DNA from: Streptomyces sp. SUK 48
GTDB taxonomy: Bacteria; Actinomycetota; Actinomycetes; Streptomycetales; Streptomycetaceae
DNA: 64,000 bases
Assembly: GCF_009650765.1 (NCBI RefSeq)
Contig: NZ_CP045740.1
Span: forward strand, 6,796,001 to 6,860,000
Direction of reading: 5' to 3'
Every line of letters begins with the position of its first letter. Position 1 is the first letter of the stretch. Below are positions 7,517 to 16,077 of the stretch, one piece after another. The notes beneath the pieces were generated by a model. It made no database searches, was not told the DNA's origin, and saw only the letters and a program-made list of their open reading frames with translations. Made by a program: the position numbers and the translations under genes.

Positions 7517-9097
7517 TTGTTCAACCGGAACCGATTCCTGCGGTCAGTCGCGGCGATCGCCTCCGTGTCGCTGTCGGCCGGCGGCTGCGGTCTGCTGTCC
7601 GACGGGGACTCGGGCAGCGGGAACCCGATCGTGGTCGGCACCACCAGCGCGCCCAGCACCCTGGACCCGGCCGGCGCCTGGGACGGTTCCTGGGAGCTGT
7701 ACCGGAACATCTACCAGACGCTCCTCGCCTACCCGAACGGCGCGACGGCCCCCCAGCCGGACGCCGCCCAGAGCTGCGCCTTCGCCGACTCGTCGAGCCG
7801 CACCTACCGCTGCACGCTGCGCGCGGACCTGAAGTTCGCCGACGGCGACCCGCTGAACGCCGAGGCGGTCAAGTACTCCGTCGACCGCATCCGCGCCATC
7901 GACGCCCCGGCCGGCCCCGCCGGACTGCTCGGCAGCCTCGACAGCGTGGACACCTCCGGCGACCGCGAGGTCGTCTTCCACCTCGGCAAGTCCGACGCCA
8001 CCTTCCCGTTCGTGCTGGCCACCCCGGCCCTGTCGATCGTGGACCCGAAGGACTACCCGGCCCGCGCCCTGCGCACGGGCTCCGGGGCCGACGGCTCGGG
8101 GCCGTACCGGCTCCAGTCGTACCAGGAGGGCCGGCAGGCCGTCCTGACCAGCAACGGCGGCTACCACGGCTTCGCCCGGCGGCAGAACGACGCGGTGACC
8201 ATCCGCTACTTCCAGGACTCCGCCGGCATGGTCAAGGCGCTGCGCGCGAAGCAGATCGACGTCACCTACCGCGGCCTCGCCGCCGACGACATCCTCGCGC
8301 TCCAGCGGCAGGGCAACTCCGACCTCCAGCTCGTGGACGGCGCCGGCACGGACATCAGCTACCTGGTGTTCGACCCCAGGGACCCCTGGGCCGGACGGCC
8401 CGCCGTGCGCAAGGCGATCGCCCAGCTGGTGGACCGGGGCGCGATCGCCCACAAGGTCTACAAGGACACCGTCGACCCGCTGTACTCGATGGTCCCCAAG
8501 GGCCTCGTCGGGCACACCACCGCCTTCTTCGACACGTACGGCGACCCGAGCACGGACAAGGCCCAAACGATCCTTCAGGAGGCGGGCATCCACCAGAGGG
8601 TCCCGCTGACCCTCTGGTACACCACCGACCGCTACGGCTCCGAGACCGCCTTGATGTTCAAGGAGCTGAAGCGGCAGCTGGAGGGCTCCGGGCTGTTCAC
8701 CGTCACGCTCGAGAGCCGCCCCTGGAAGAGCTACGTGGTCGGCTACCAGAAGGGCGAGTACCCGGTGTTCGGCCGCGGCTGGTCCCCGGACTTCCCCGAC
8801 GCGGACAACTTCATCGCGCCCTTCACCGGCGCGCACAACGCGCTCGGCACGCCCTACCCGGCCAAGGAGATCACCGACCGGCTGCTGCCGCACGCGCGGG
8901 CGCAGAGCGACCGTGCCAAGACGGTCGGCGACATGGAGCGGGCCCAGCGGATCATCGCGGGCGACGCGCGGTTGCTGCCGCTGTGGCAGGGACGGCAGTA
9001 CGTGGCGGCCAGCGACGACATATCCGGCGGTGAGCAGGCGCTCGACCCCTCGACGATCATGATGATGTGGACGCTGCACCGTAAAACCAGCTGGTGA
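7517..9097 (+). CDS. ABC transporter solute-binding lipoprotein, peptide/nickel family (SBP_bac_5)
   Basis: This is a 526-residue extracytoplasmic binding protein of the DppA/OppA family. The TTG start at 7517 is chosen for its GAGGAG Shine-Dalgarno 8 bp upstream and because it gives a full export signal. The signal has basic residues, a hydrophobic stretch and a Cys at residue 24. The lipobox is weak (AGGC), so lipidation is likely but not certain. Family features include NPIVVGTTSAPSTLDPA at the start of the mature fold, NIYQTLL, and DADNFIAPF in the late half. No permease or ATPase genes are adjacent, so it is an orphan binding protein that must share a transporter encoded elsewhere or have a sensing role. 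Confidence 0.9.
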   Translation: MFNRNRFLRSVAAIASVSLSAGGCGLLSDGDSGSGNPIVVGTTSAPSTLDPAGAWDGSWELYRNIYQTLLAYPNGATAPQPDAAQSCAFADSSSRTYRCTLRADLKFADGDPLNAEAVKYSVDRIRAIDAPAGPAGLLGSLDSVDTSGDREVVFHLGKSDATFPFVLATPALSIVDPKDYPARALRTGSGADGSGPYRLQSYQEGRQAVLTSNGGYHGFARRQNDAVTIRYFQDSAGMVKALRAKQIDVTYRGLAADDILALQRQGNSDLQLVDGAGTDISYLVFDPRDPWAGRPAVRKAIAQLVDRGAIAHKVYKDTVDPLYSMVPKGLVGHTTAFFDTYGDPSTDKAQTILQEAGIHQRVPLTLWYTTDRYGSETALMFKELKRQLEGSGLFTVTLESRPWKSYVVGYQKGEYPVFGRGWSPDFPDADNFIAPFTGAHNALGTPYPAKEITDRLLPHARAQSDRAKTVGDMERAQRIIAGDARLLPLWQGRQYVAASDDISGGEQALDPSTIMMMWTLHRKTSW

Positions 9098-9203
9098 GCG
9101 GTGGGGAGCGGACCTTCGGGGGCCGTTGTCAGTGGTCGCCTGTAGGTTCTGCATCCTGAAGTGACCGCACGCGGTAATTGATCCACATCGTGAGGACGTT
9201 GAC

Positions 9204-9887
9204 GTGACCGACATCGCCATGCTGCCCGAGTCCTGGCGCGGGGTTCTGGGCGACGAACTGGAGCAGCCCTACTTCAAGGAGCTGACCGAGTTCGTCGAGG
9301 AGGAGCGGGCGAAGGGCCCCGTCTACCCGCCGCGCGAGGAGGTCTTCGCCGCGCTGGACGCCACGCCGTACGACCAGGTGAAGGTGCTCGTCCTCGGCCA
9401 GGACCCGTACCACGGCGAGGGCCAGGGCCACGGCCTGTGCTTCTCGGTCCGTCCGGGCGTGAAGACCCCGCCGTCGCTGCGCAACATCTACAAGGAGATG
9501 CAGTCCGAACTGGATCTGCCCGTCCCGGACAACGGCTATCTGATGCCGTGGGCCCGGCAGGGCGTCCTGCTGCTCAACGCGGTCCTCACCGTGCGGGCCG
9601 GCGAGGCCAACTCGCACAAGGGCAAGGGCTGGGAGAAGTTCACCGACGCCGTGATCCGCGCGGTGGTCTCCCGCCCCGACCCGGCCGTGTTCGTGCTGTG
9701 GGGCAACTACGCGCAGAAGAAGCTCCCGCTGATCGACGAGGAGCGGCACATGGTGGTCAAGGGCGCGCACCCCTCCCCGCTGTCCGCGAAGAAGTTCTTC
9801 GGCTCCCGCCCCTTCACCCAGATCAACGAGGCGATCGCCCGCCAGGGCCACGAGCCGATCGACTGGCGCATCCCGGACCTGGGCTGA
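9204..9887 (+). CDS. ung: uracil-DNA glycosylase (family 1)
   Basis: Ung removes uracil from DNA by hydrolysing the N-glycosidic bond, starting base-excision repair. The 227-residue protein carries both signature sites of family 1. The water-activating loop GQDPYHGEGQGHGL has Asp67, and the leucine-loop motif HPSPLS has His189. NPAV-like uracil-pocket residues precede VFVLWGNYAQKK. The GTG start is preceded by a GTGAGGA ribosome site. The length matches bacterial Ung. Streptomyces genomes often carry more than one uracil glycosylase, so this may be one of two. Confidence 0.97.
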   Translation: MTDIAMLPESWRGVLGDELEQPYFKELTEFVEEERAKGPVYPPREEVFAALDATPYDQVKVLVLGQDPYHGEGQGHGLCFSVRPGVKTPPSLRNIYKEMQSELDLPVPDNGYLMPWARQGVLLLNAVLTVRAGEANSHKGKGWEKFTDAVIRAVVSRPDPAVFVLWGNYAQKKLPLIDEERHMVVKGAHPSPLSAKKFFGSRPFTQINEAIARQGHEPIDWRIPDLG

Positions 9888-9888
9888 C

Positions 9889-9906
9889 GGCGGCGTCGGC
9901 GCCGCC
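9889..9906 (+). terminator. hairpin after ung
   Basis: GGCGGCG-TCGG-CGCCGCC is a perfect 7-bp stem with a 4-nt loop that begins at the ung stop codon. A second GC-rich pairing is possible further on. No T-tract is present. Confidence 0.5.
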
Positions 9907-9973
9907 TGACCGGGAATCCGGGCGGCGCCGGTTAGCGTCGGTGCACGACAGCGGACGATCGCCGGAGGACGCG

Positions 9974-10834
9974 GTGGCGGAGCGAGGGGAACAGACGGCC
10001 CTGGACGAGGTGCTGACACGGATCGGTCAGGTCGTGATGCTGCACCACGCCGGTGACCGTGAGGAGGCCCGCAGCCGTTTCCTCGACCTGTGGGCGGAGA
10101 TCGGCGAGGACGGGGATGCGCTGCACCGCTGCACCCTGGCGCACTATCTCGCCGACACCCAGGACGACCCCGCCGACGAACTCGCCTGGGACCTGCGGGC
10201 CTTGACCGCCGCCCGGGAGCTGCCCGACGGCGATCCCCGGGGCGTCACGGGCTTCTTCCCCTCCCTCCACCTCAACCTGGCCGCGGACTACATCAAGCTG
10301 GCCCGCCCCGAAGCCGCCCGCACCCACCTCACCGACGCCCGCACCGCCGCGGAGTCCCTCGCGGACGACGGCTACGGAGAGGGCGTCCGGGCGGCGATCG
10401 GACGGCTGGAGCTGCGGCTGGCGGAGGGTGGTCCGGGGGCCGGGGGTCCTGGGGGCCGCCCAGGCAGCGGCCCAGTTGAGGGACGGCTCTTGAGGGGGGT
10501 GTCGACGGGGGCGCCGGCCGCTGTGGCGCCACCCCGTTCAGTGACGGCCGTACGTCTGTTCGCAGATCTTCGATTCCGGGCTGTTTCCGCGCCAGCCGCC
10601 GTACTCGCGGCCCAGGTCGCAGACGTCCGCGGGGACGCGCTGGGAGGTACGCGGCGGTGCCTGGGCGGGGCGGTGGGCCTGGGGTGGCCGGGCGCGCGGG
10701 GGAGCGGCCCGGTGCGCGGGCGGTGGCGCGGCCTGGTTTCCGTGCGGGGCGGGCCCGGGGGTGGTGGCCGGCCCTTGGGAGGGGCCGACCATCTCCAGCG
10801 CCTCCCGCGCCGGTGCCTGCACCACCCGTGGTGA
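9974..10834 (+). CDS. tetratricopeptide-like protein with a 3' extension overlapping a convergent gene
   Basis: The first 155 residues form an all-helical TPR-like protein: ALDEVLTRIGQVVMLHHAGD, ALHRCTLAHYLADTQDDPADELAWDL, LHLNLAADYIKLARPEAARTHL and a closing helix near GVRAAIGRLELRLAEGG. Its role is unknown, though TPR repeats mediate protein contacts. The GTG at 9974 has GGAGG 6 bp upstream, and a TAGCGT -10-like box lies at 9933-9938. After about residue 158 the sequence becomes Gly/Arg-rich with no fold. It runs 297 bp antisense into the convergent lipoprotein gene. Stops occur in the other two frames at 10477 and 10491, so a one-base indel in the G-rich tract around 10430-10460 may have removed the normal stop. 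Confidence 0.7.
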   Translation: MAERGEQTALDEVLTRIGQVVMLHHAGDREEARSRFLDLWAEIGEDGDALHRCTLAHYLADTQDDPADELAWDLRALTAARELPDGDPRGVTGFFPSLHLNLAADYIKLARPEAARTHLTDARTAAESLADDGYGEGVRAAIGRLELRLAEGGPGAGGPGGRPGSGPVEGRLLRGVSTGAPAAVAPPRSVTAVRLFADLRFRAVSAPAAVLAAQVADVRGDALGGTRRCLGGAVGLGWPGARGSGPVRGRWRGLVSVRGGPGGGGRPLGGADHLQRLPRRCLHHPW

Positions 10835-11023
10835 CGCGCTGCCGTCCGTGCGGGGCGCCGGGTGCTGCGGGGGCGCGGCACTCGGCGGCGGTCCCGGTGC
10901 CGCCGTGTGCCGTACCGTCACACAGCCGGTGAGGGCCGAGACGGCGACGGTGACCAGAAGCGCTGTGGTGGTCGTCGTTCGATGCACCCGGGCAACGATG
11001 CTGGTTCCGGACCCGGTTGGCAT
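10538..11023 (-). CDS. Pro-rich small lipoprotein
   Basis: This is a secreted 161-residue lipoprotein. The N-terminus has a positively charged segment, the hydrophobic run TALLVTVAVSALTGC and a good lipobox, LTGC. A long Pro/Ala-rich, low-complexity spacer follows, and then a compact end containing VCDLGREYGGW and ICEQTYGR. The two cysteines there may form a disulphide. That C-terminal block looks like the real conserved part and argues that this strand is the true gene in the overlap with the TPR-like frame. The start at 11023 (ATG) is uncertain, because a TTG just upstream and a GTG at 10987 are alternatives. The function is unknown. Confidence 0.7.
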   Translation of the reverse strand: MPTGSGTSIVARVHRTTTTTALLVTVAVSALTGCVTVRHTAAPGPPPSAAPPQHPAPRTDGSASPRVVQAPAREALEMVGPSQGPATTPGPAPHGNQAAPPPAHRAAPPRARPPQAHRPAQAPPRTSQRVPADVCDLGREYGGWRGNSPESKICEQTYGRH

Positions 11024-11102
11024 CAAAGAGTCGAGCCGGAGGCGCCCGCCCGGGTGAACTCCCGCACCGAACGAGGGGTTTTCGCCCCGCGCGGCTGACG
11101 CC

Positions 11103-11615
11103 TCAGGCGCCGGTGCTGCCGTCGATCCGCTCCCGGAGCAGATCCGCGTGTCCGTTGTGCCGGGCGTACTCCTCGATCATGTGGGTGTAGATCCAGCGGA
11201 GCGTGAAGTACTCCTTGCCGGCGCGGTCCGTGCGCCGGGACAGCTCGTCGAGCGAGCGGCCCGCGGTGTCCCGCCGGGCCCTCTCCACCTCGGCCCGGTG
11301 GGTGGCGTGCGCCTCCTCCCAGGTGTCCGCCTCCGTGACATGGAAGTCGCCGTCCGCGTCGTCCTCGGAGCAGTAGAGGACGCCGAGGTCCTCGTCCAGC
11401 AGCACCTCGTGGAACCAGAACCGCTCGACCTCGGCCATGTGCCGCACCAGTCCCAGCAGGGTCAGCTCGGAGGGCGGCACCGAGGCGGTCCGCAGCTGCT
11501 CGTCGGTCAGCCCCTCGCACTTCGCGATCAGGGTCCGGCGGTGGAAGTCCAGCCAGCCCTCCAGCATCTCGCGTTCGCCGGCGTTCAGGGCGGGTTCGTC
11601 GCGCTCACTCGTCAT
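11103..11615 (-). CDS. DinB-family protein (DUF664)
   Basis: This is a 170-residue four-helix DinB-like protein. The fold is shown by MLEGWLDFHRRTLIAKCEGL, then LTLLGLVRHMAEVERFWFHE and IYTHMIEEYARHNGHADLLRE. The last has the His-x3-His-type metal ligands (HMIEEYARH, NGH). The family includes metal-binding transferases that can act with mycothiol or bacillithiol, and many members with unknown substrates. The ATG at 11615 was chosen because the conserved helix starts 16 residues later; the open frame extends upstream without conserved sequence. It is divergent from an oxidoreductase gene. Confidence 0.87.
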   Translation of the reverse strand: MTSERDEPALNAGEREMLEGWLDFHRRTLIAKCEGLTDEQLRTASVPPSELTLLGLVRHMAEVERFWFHEVLLDEDLGVLYCSEDDADGDFHVTEADTWEEAHATHRAEVERARRDTAGRSLDELSRRTDRAGKEYFTLRWIYTHMIEEYARHNGHADLLRERIDGSTGA

Positions 11616-11738
11616 GCCCTCATCCTCACCGGTCGAGTGCGCCCGCTGCCAGGGGATTTCAGCTGCCCAGCGGCCCGGCGGGCGGCCCCCGTATGCTGCC
11701 GGAGACGTACAGCAGGGCGAGCCGCAGGGGAGAGACAC

Positions 11739-12650
11739 GTGAAGGTCGGCTGCATCGGACTCGGGGACATCGCGCGGAAGGCGTATCTGCCGGTGCTGAG
11801 CGCGCTGCCCGGGGTCGACCTCCATCTGCACACCCGCACCCCCGCCACCCTCGCCCGGGTCGCCGACGGCCTGCACCTGCCCGCCGGGCAGCGGCACGAC
11901 AGCCTCGACTCGCTGCTCGCCGCCGGCCTCGACGCGGCCTTCGTGCACGCGCCCACCGCCGCCCACCCCGAGATCGTCACCCGGCTGCTCACGGCGGGCG
12001 TCCCCACATACGTCGACAAGCCGCTCGCCTTCGAACTGGCCGACTCCGAGCGCCTGGTGGAGCTGGCCGAGGAGCGGGGCGTCTCGCTGTTCGTCGGCTT
12101 CAACCGGCGCTACGCCCCCGGGTACGCGCAGTGCCTGGAGCACCCGCGCGAGCTGATCCTGCTCCAGAAGAACCGGGTCGGGCTGCCCGAGGAGCCGCGC
12201 TCGATGATCCTCGACGACTTCGTGCACGTCGTCGACACCCTGCGCTTCCTGGCGCCGGGCCCGGTCGACGACGTCACGGTCCGCGGCCGCGTCCGGGACG
12301 GGCTGCTGCACCATGTGGTGCTCCAGCTCGCCGGTGACGGCTTCACCGCGCTCGGTGTGATGAACCGGCTCAGCGGTTCGGCGGAGGAGATCCTGGAGGT
12401 CTCCGGGCAGGACACCAAGCGCCAGGTGCTCAACCTCGCCGAGGTGATCGACCACAAGGGCCAGCCGACCCTGCGCCGGCGCGGCGACTGGGTGCCGGTG
12501 GCCCGCCAGCGCGGCATCGAACAGGCGGTCCACACCTTCGTCGACGCCGTGCGCGCCGGGCAGCTGCTCAGCGCCCGGGACGCGCTGGCGACCCATGAGC
12601 TGTGCGAGCGGGTGGTACGAGCGGTTCAGGACCTCCCCGGCGCAGCCTGA
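11739..12650 (+). CDS. Gfo/Idh/MocA-family oxidoreductase
   Basis: This is a 303-residue NAD(P)-dependent sugar- or inositol-type dehydrogenase. The Rossmann motif is VGCIGLGDIARKAYLPVL at the N-terminus. The family Lys-Pro pair appears in TYVDKPLAFEL, and the substrate-side helix is FVGFNRRYAPGY. The second domain is shorter than usual. The substrate is not predictable; members oxidise or epimerise sugars, inositols and amino-sugar derivatives. The GTG start at 11739 follows a GGGGAG ribosome site. The 3' end overlaps the convergent lnt gene by 83 bp, so the two transcripts are complementary there. Confidence 0.87.
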   Translation: MKVGCIGLGDIARKAYLPVLSALPGVDLHLHTRTPATLARVADGLHLPAGQRHDSLDSLLAAGLDAAFVHAPTAAHPEIVTRLLTAGVPTYVDKPLAFELADSERLVELAEERGVSLFVGFNRRYAPGYAQCLEHPRELILLQKNRVGLPEEPRSMILDDFVHVVDTLRFLAPGPVDDVTVRGRVRDGLLHHVVLQLAGDGFTALGVMNRLSGSAEEILEVSGQDTKRQVLNLAEVIDHKGQPTLRRRGDWVPVARQRGIEQAVHTFVDAVRAGQLLSARDALATHELCERVVRAVQDLPGAA

Positions 12651-14142
12651 GCGCCCGGACGCCCTCGCCGGCGCACAGCGCGGCCAGCACCAGCAGCGCG
12701 GCGTGCACCGGCCAGTCGCCGTAGCGGACGTACGGCGTGATGCCGTGCGCGAGCGGCACGTCGTACACCCGTGCGGTGCTCGCGCCGGTCCCCAGCCAGG
12801 GGCCGAGCCGCTGTCCGCCGGGCCCGTACACGGCGGAGACGCCGGTGAGGGTCGCGTGCACCATCGGGCGGCCGGTCTCGGCGGCGCGCAGCGCGGCCAG
12901 CGAGGCATGCTGCTTGGGCGCCCAGCTGTGCTGGAAGGTAGAGGTGGAGGACTGCCCGAGGAGCACGTCCGCGCCGTCCTCGGCGAGATGCCGGCTCATG
13001 TCGGGGAACGCGGTCTCGAAGCAGATCAGCGGGCCGATCCGCAGTCCGTGCCCCACGTTCATCACGACCTGCTCGGTGCCGCGCCTGCGGTCCTCGCCGG
13101 CTGCCTTGCCCACCGAGGTGGCCCAGCCGAGCACGGAACGGGCCGGTATGTACTCGCCGAACGGGACCAGGCGCATCTTGTCGTACCGGTCGCCGGTCGG
13201 GCCGTTCGGGCCGATCAGCACCGAACTCTTGTAGATACCGGGCCGGTCGGAGCGGCGGGCGTCCACGTTCACCAGCACGTCGGCGCCGGTCGCGCGGGAC
13301 AGCGCGGCGATCCGCCGGGACAGATCGGGCCGGTCGGCGAGGTCGTAACCCACGCTGGACTCGCCCCACACCACCAGGTCGACGTCCTGCCCGGCGATCC
13401 GCCGGGTCAGCCGCTCCTCCCGGTCGAACCGCACCTCCGGGCTGTCCCGCCCGGCCACGACGCCCGGCTGTACGACGGCGATCCGCGTCCTGCCGTCGAT
13501 CTGCGGCCGGGGGGCCCACGCCCACGCGGCGGTGGTCGCGGCGGCGGTGGCGACCACCGTGGCCACCGCGGGCATCCGCGCGCCGCGGACGGCGATCAGC
13601 ACGGCCGCCGCCACGTTCACGGCCACCACCAGGAAGCTCAGCAGCCACACCCCGCCGACCGAGGCCAGCCGCAGCGCCGGTGCCACCTGCCACTGGCTGG
13701 CGCCCAGGATGCCCCAGGGGCCGCCGAGCCCCTGCCAGGAGCGGACCAGCTCCGCCAGCAGCCAGCCCGAGGGCAGCACGAGGAGCGCGACGGCGCACCG
13801 CCCGGGGGAGGGGGTGCCGCCCAGATAGCGGCGGACCAGCCAGCCCCAAGGCATCCAGAGCAGGCCGAGCAGCGCGCCGATCAGGAAGATGAACACATGC
13901 AGGCTCGGCAGCAGCCAGTGGTGCACCGCGATCAGGTAGCCGAAGCCGCCGCACCAGCCGTCGTACGCCGCCCGCCGTCCGGTCGGCGCCGAGCGGGCCA
14001 GCAGCAGCCACGGGACCAGGGCGACGTAGGCGGACCACCACAGCGACGGCGCCGGGAACGCCGGCACGGGCAGGGCACCCGCGAGGGCGACGACGGCGGA
14101 GCGCCGCCAGGGGGAGGTCAGCCACCGGTCGATCGTCGTCAT
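12568..14142 (-). CDS. lnt: apolipoprotein N-acyltransferase
   Basis: Lnt adds the third acyl chain to the N-terminal cysteine of lipoproteins, using phospholipid as donor, at the outer side of the membrane. The 524-residue protein has about seven hydrophobic segments in residues 15-210, then a nitrilase-fold domain at about 218-465. The catalytic triad is intact: Glu261 in VVWGESSV, Lys322 in YDKMRLVPFGEYIP and Cys374 in PLICFETAF. One more membrane helix closes the protein. The ATG at 14142 has an AGGGAGG Shine-Dalgarno; upstream in-frame sequence is only repeat. From memory this corresponds to Lnt1 of S. coelicolor. Its 3' end overlaps the Gfo/Idh gene. Confidence 0.95.
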   Translation of the reverse strand: MTTIDRWLTSPWRRSAVVALAGALPVPAFPAPSLWWSAYVALVPWLLLARSAPTGRRAAYDGWCGGFGYLIAVHHWLLPSLHVFIFLIGALLGLLWMPWGWLVRRYLGGTPSPGRCAVALLVLPSGWLLAELVRSWQGLGGPWGILGASQWQVAPALRLASVGGVWLLSFLVVAVNVAAAVLIAVRGARMPAVATVVATAAATTAAWAWAPRPQIDGRTRIAVVQPGVVAGRDSPEVRFDREERLTRRIAGQDVDLVVWGESSVGYDLADRPDLSRRIAALSRATGADVLVNVDARRSDRPGIYKSSVLIGPNGPTGDRYDKMRLVPFGEYIPARSVLGWATSVGKAAGEDRRRGTEQVVMNVGHGLRIGPLICFETAFPDMSRHLAEDGADVLLGQSSTSTFQHSWAPKQHASLAALRAAETGRPMVHATLTGVSAVYGPGGQRLGPWLGTGASTARVYDVPLAHGITPYVRYGDWPVHAALLVLAALCAGEGVRALRLRRGGPEPLVPPARTAHGSPARPGR

Positions 14143-14283
14143 GCGGAGCCTCCCTACCCCAGGGCTCCAGTGTGCGCGCCGCAAGCGATCTACGACAGGG
14201 GGCCTGCCGGCCTCCGTGACGGGGGTCCGCCGGCCTCCGCGACCGGGGGCCTGCCGGTCCCGCCGATCACCGCCGCGATCACC

Positions 14284-14355
14284 GTCCGGGGCCGTCACCT
14301 CCGCTTCCCGGGCCTCACTGTCCGGGGCCGTCACCTCCGCTTGCCGGGCCTCACC
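14284..14355. repeat. 36-bp tandem repeat, two copies plus a degenerate third
   Basis: A unit starting GTCCGGGGCCGTCACCTCCG occupies 14284-14319 and 14320-14355 with two differences. A decayed third copy runs from 14356 into the 3' end of the NTF2-like gene. Shorter CTGCCGGCCTCCG-like units lie just upstream (about 14201-14255). The block fills the gap between lnt and the NTF2-like gene and may be a slippage product. Confidence 0.7.
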
Positions 14356-14815
14356 GTCCGGCGGCCGTCCTCCGCCACTTCTCGGTGACCACGACCTCGC
14401 CGATCCGCCAGCCCTCGGGGGTGCGCAGCAGCCCGAAGTCGTACCGGCCGCCGCACTCCAGATCCGGCGCCGCCGGGCCGTCCCCGTCCGTGCGGCGCAT
14501 CGGGTTGAAGTAGTCGGCCCGCACCCGCGCGGTGTCCCCGGTGTCATGCTCCAGGACCCCGAACCGCACCCGCCGGTTGACGATCAGATGCTGCCGCACG
14601 GCGAACCGCGCCAGGTTCTCGGCGAGCCACCCGGCGACCTGCCCGGCCTCGCCCTCGATCCCGCCGGACGAGCGGTAGTCGGCCCGTCCCCGGGGCGTGA
14701 ACAGGCCCGGGTACGCCGCCCAGTCACCGTCGTCCACCGTCACCGCGTACGCGGTGACCAGCTCGTCCACGGCCAGCCGGTCCAGTACGGTCGCGAGTTC
14801 GGCACGCTGCGTCAT
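14351..14815 (-). CDS. SnoaL/NTF2-like protein
   Basis: This 154-residue protein has the NTF2-like alpha+beta cone fold. The opening helices LATVLDRLAVDELVTAYAVTVDDGDWAAYPGLF are characteristic of SnoaL-like proteins, as is the middle VRQHLIVNRRVRFGV strand. The end GRYDFGLLRTPEGWRIGEVVVTEKW contains the usual final strand. Family members include cyclases, dehydratases, hydroxylases and ligand binders; this one has no specific signature. The start at 14815 (MTQRAEL) is preferred over one six codons upstream because conservation usually begins there. It is transcribed in the same direction as lnt, 208 bp before it. Confidence 0.82.
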   Translation of the reverse strand: MTQRAELATVLDRLAVDELVTAYAVTVDDGDWAAYPGLFTPRGRADYRSSGGIEGEAGQVAGWLAENLARFAVRQHLIVNRRVRFGVLEHDTGDTARVRADYFNPMRRTDGDGPAAPDLECGGRYDFGLLRTPEGWRIGEVVVTEKWRRTAAGR

Positions 14816-15009
14816 CGGCTCAGTCTTGGCCACGGCGCGGGCGGAGCCAAGGGGTATGCGGGGAAATTCGGCGGTTCGGGCGAGCGGGAGAACCCGTGGC
14901 GGCCGTACCGGCGGAAGGGGCCGCTCGTGCCGGTGGGCCGGGCTGCTCGTACCGGTGGGGCCGGGAAAACCGGTGGCGCGACCGGGTGCGAGCGCCGAAC
15001 CTGTCCTCC

Positions 15010-15621
15010 GTGAACGATCAACCCCTCGCCTCCGAACCGAAGTTCCGTATCCGCGCCCGCTACACGGACACCACGATCACCGTCTACCAGGCGTACCGGC
15101 CCGCCATCGGCCTCGCCGCCGCGCGCACCGGGCGGTTTCCGGGGGAGTGGAAGCGGGAGAGGATGACCTGGATCAAGCCGTCGTTCCTCTGGATGATGTA
15201 CCGCTGCGGCTGGGGCACCAAGGAGGGGCAGGAGACCGTGCTCGCGGTCGACATCGACCGGGCGGGATTCGAGTGGGCCCTGCGGCACGCCTGTCTGTCG
15301 CACTACGTGTCCGGGGTGCACGCGGACCGGGCGGCCTGGCAGCGGGAGTTGGGGCGGGCACCGGCGCGGGTGCAGTGGGACCCGGAGCGGGACCTCCACC
15401 ACAACGCGCTGCCCCACCGCTCGCTGCAACTCGGGCTCGCCGGCGAGGCCACGCGGCGGTACGCCGATGAGTGGATCGTCGGCATCGAGGACGTGACCCC
15501 CCTCGCCCGGGAGGTGCACGCGGCGGTGCGGGCCGGGGAGCGGGAGAAGGCCGAGGCGCTGCTGCCCGAGGAGCGGGCGTATCCGGCGGCGGAGGGCGTG
15601 CTCGCGCACCTGGGGGCGTAG
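15010..15621 (+). CDS. DUF4291 protein
   Basis: This is a 203-residue DUF4291 protein. The conserved block starts with IRARYTDTTITVYQAYRPAIGLAAA and continues with MTWIKPSFLWMMYRCGW and HNALPHRSLQLGL. These are the strongest landmarks of the family. No biochemical activity is established for DUF4291. The GTG start at 15010 is inferred because the conserved region begins soon after it; no clear ribosome-binding site precedes it. It is a single gene between the minus-strand NTF2-like gene and a small minus-strand gene. Confidence 0.83.
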   Translation: MNDQPLASEPKFRIRARYTDTTITVYQAYRPAIGLAAARTGRFPGEWKRERMTWIKPSFLWMMYRCGWGTKEGQETVLAVDIDRAGFEWALRHACLSHYVSGVHADRAAWQRELGRAPARVQWDPERDLHHNALPHRSLQLGLAGEATRRYADEWIVGIEDVTPLAREVHAAVRAGEREKAEALLPEERAYPAAEGVLAHLGA

Positions 15622-15658
15622 GGCCCGTCCGGCGGATCAGGCCCTGGAGGGCGGCCCG

Positions 15659-15838
15659 TCAGGCCGCCTTGATGATCTCCTCGCGGATCGCCTTGGCCCA
15701 CTCCACGACCAGCAGTTCGTACTCCGCGCGCTCCTGGGCCGAGAGGGAGCCGCCCGTGCGCAGCCAGAGCGCCCGGATCTGCTCGTTCACCTCGGCGGCA
15801 GACCGTGCGGAACCAGGGGGCGGGAAATGGGGGGACAT
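15659..15838 (-). CDS. small conserved-looking hypothetical protein
   Basis: This is a 59-residue protein from the ATG at 15838, with an in-frame ATG ten codons upstream as an alternative. After a Pro-rich start it forms two amphipathic helices: SAAEVNEQIRALWLR and ERAEYELLVVEWAKAIREEI. No known motif is visible. The composition (balanced charged and hydrophobic residues, low arginine) is unlike the shadow frames nearby, which supports a real gene. It has its own short promoter region and a position between two divergent stretches. Its function is unknown. Confidence 0.6.
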   Translation of the reverse strand: MSPHFPPPGSARSAAEVNEQIRALWLRTGGSLSAQERAEYELLVVEWAKAIREEIIKAA

Positions 15839-16077
15839 GCGGAACAGCCTAGGGGCAAGGGCTGACACTGCGCTACCGCACCGCTACGCAGAACGTATGT
15901 GGTTGGTCACCGCCGCCGTCCGCCGCACCCCGTGGTCGGCCCAGTTCAGGTGGCATATGCCGGGCCGAGTTGACGCCGGGTGGTGTCCGGGAGATGGCCG
16001 AAACGGGGGCGCGGAGCCTCTGTGAGACGGGTGACAAGTGGGTCAACTGCCCTGTTCAGCGGGGAATTTCAGGAATC

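Noticed and set aside
11103..12908. 601-codon minus-strand frame as one long DinB protein
   Set aside because: The DinB fold occupies only the last 170 codons; the rest is antisense to the oxidoreductase gene.
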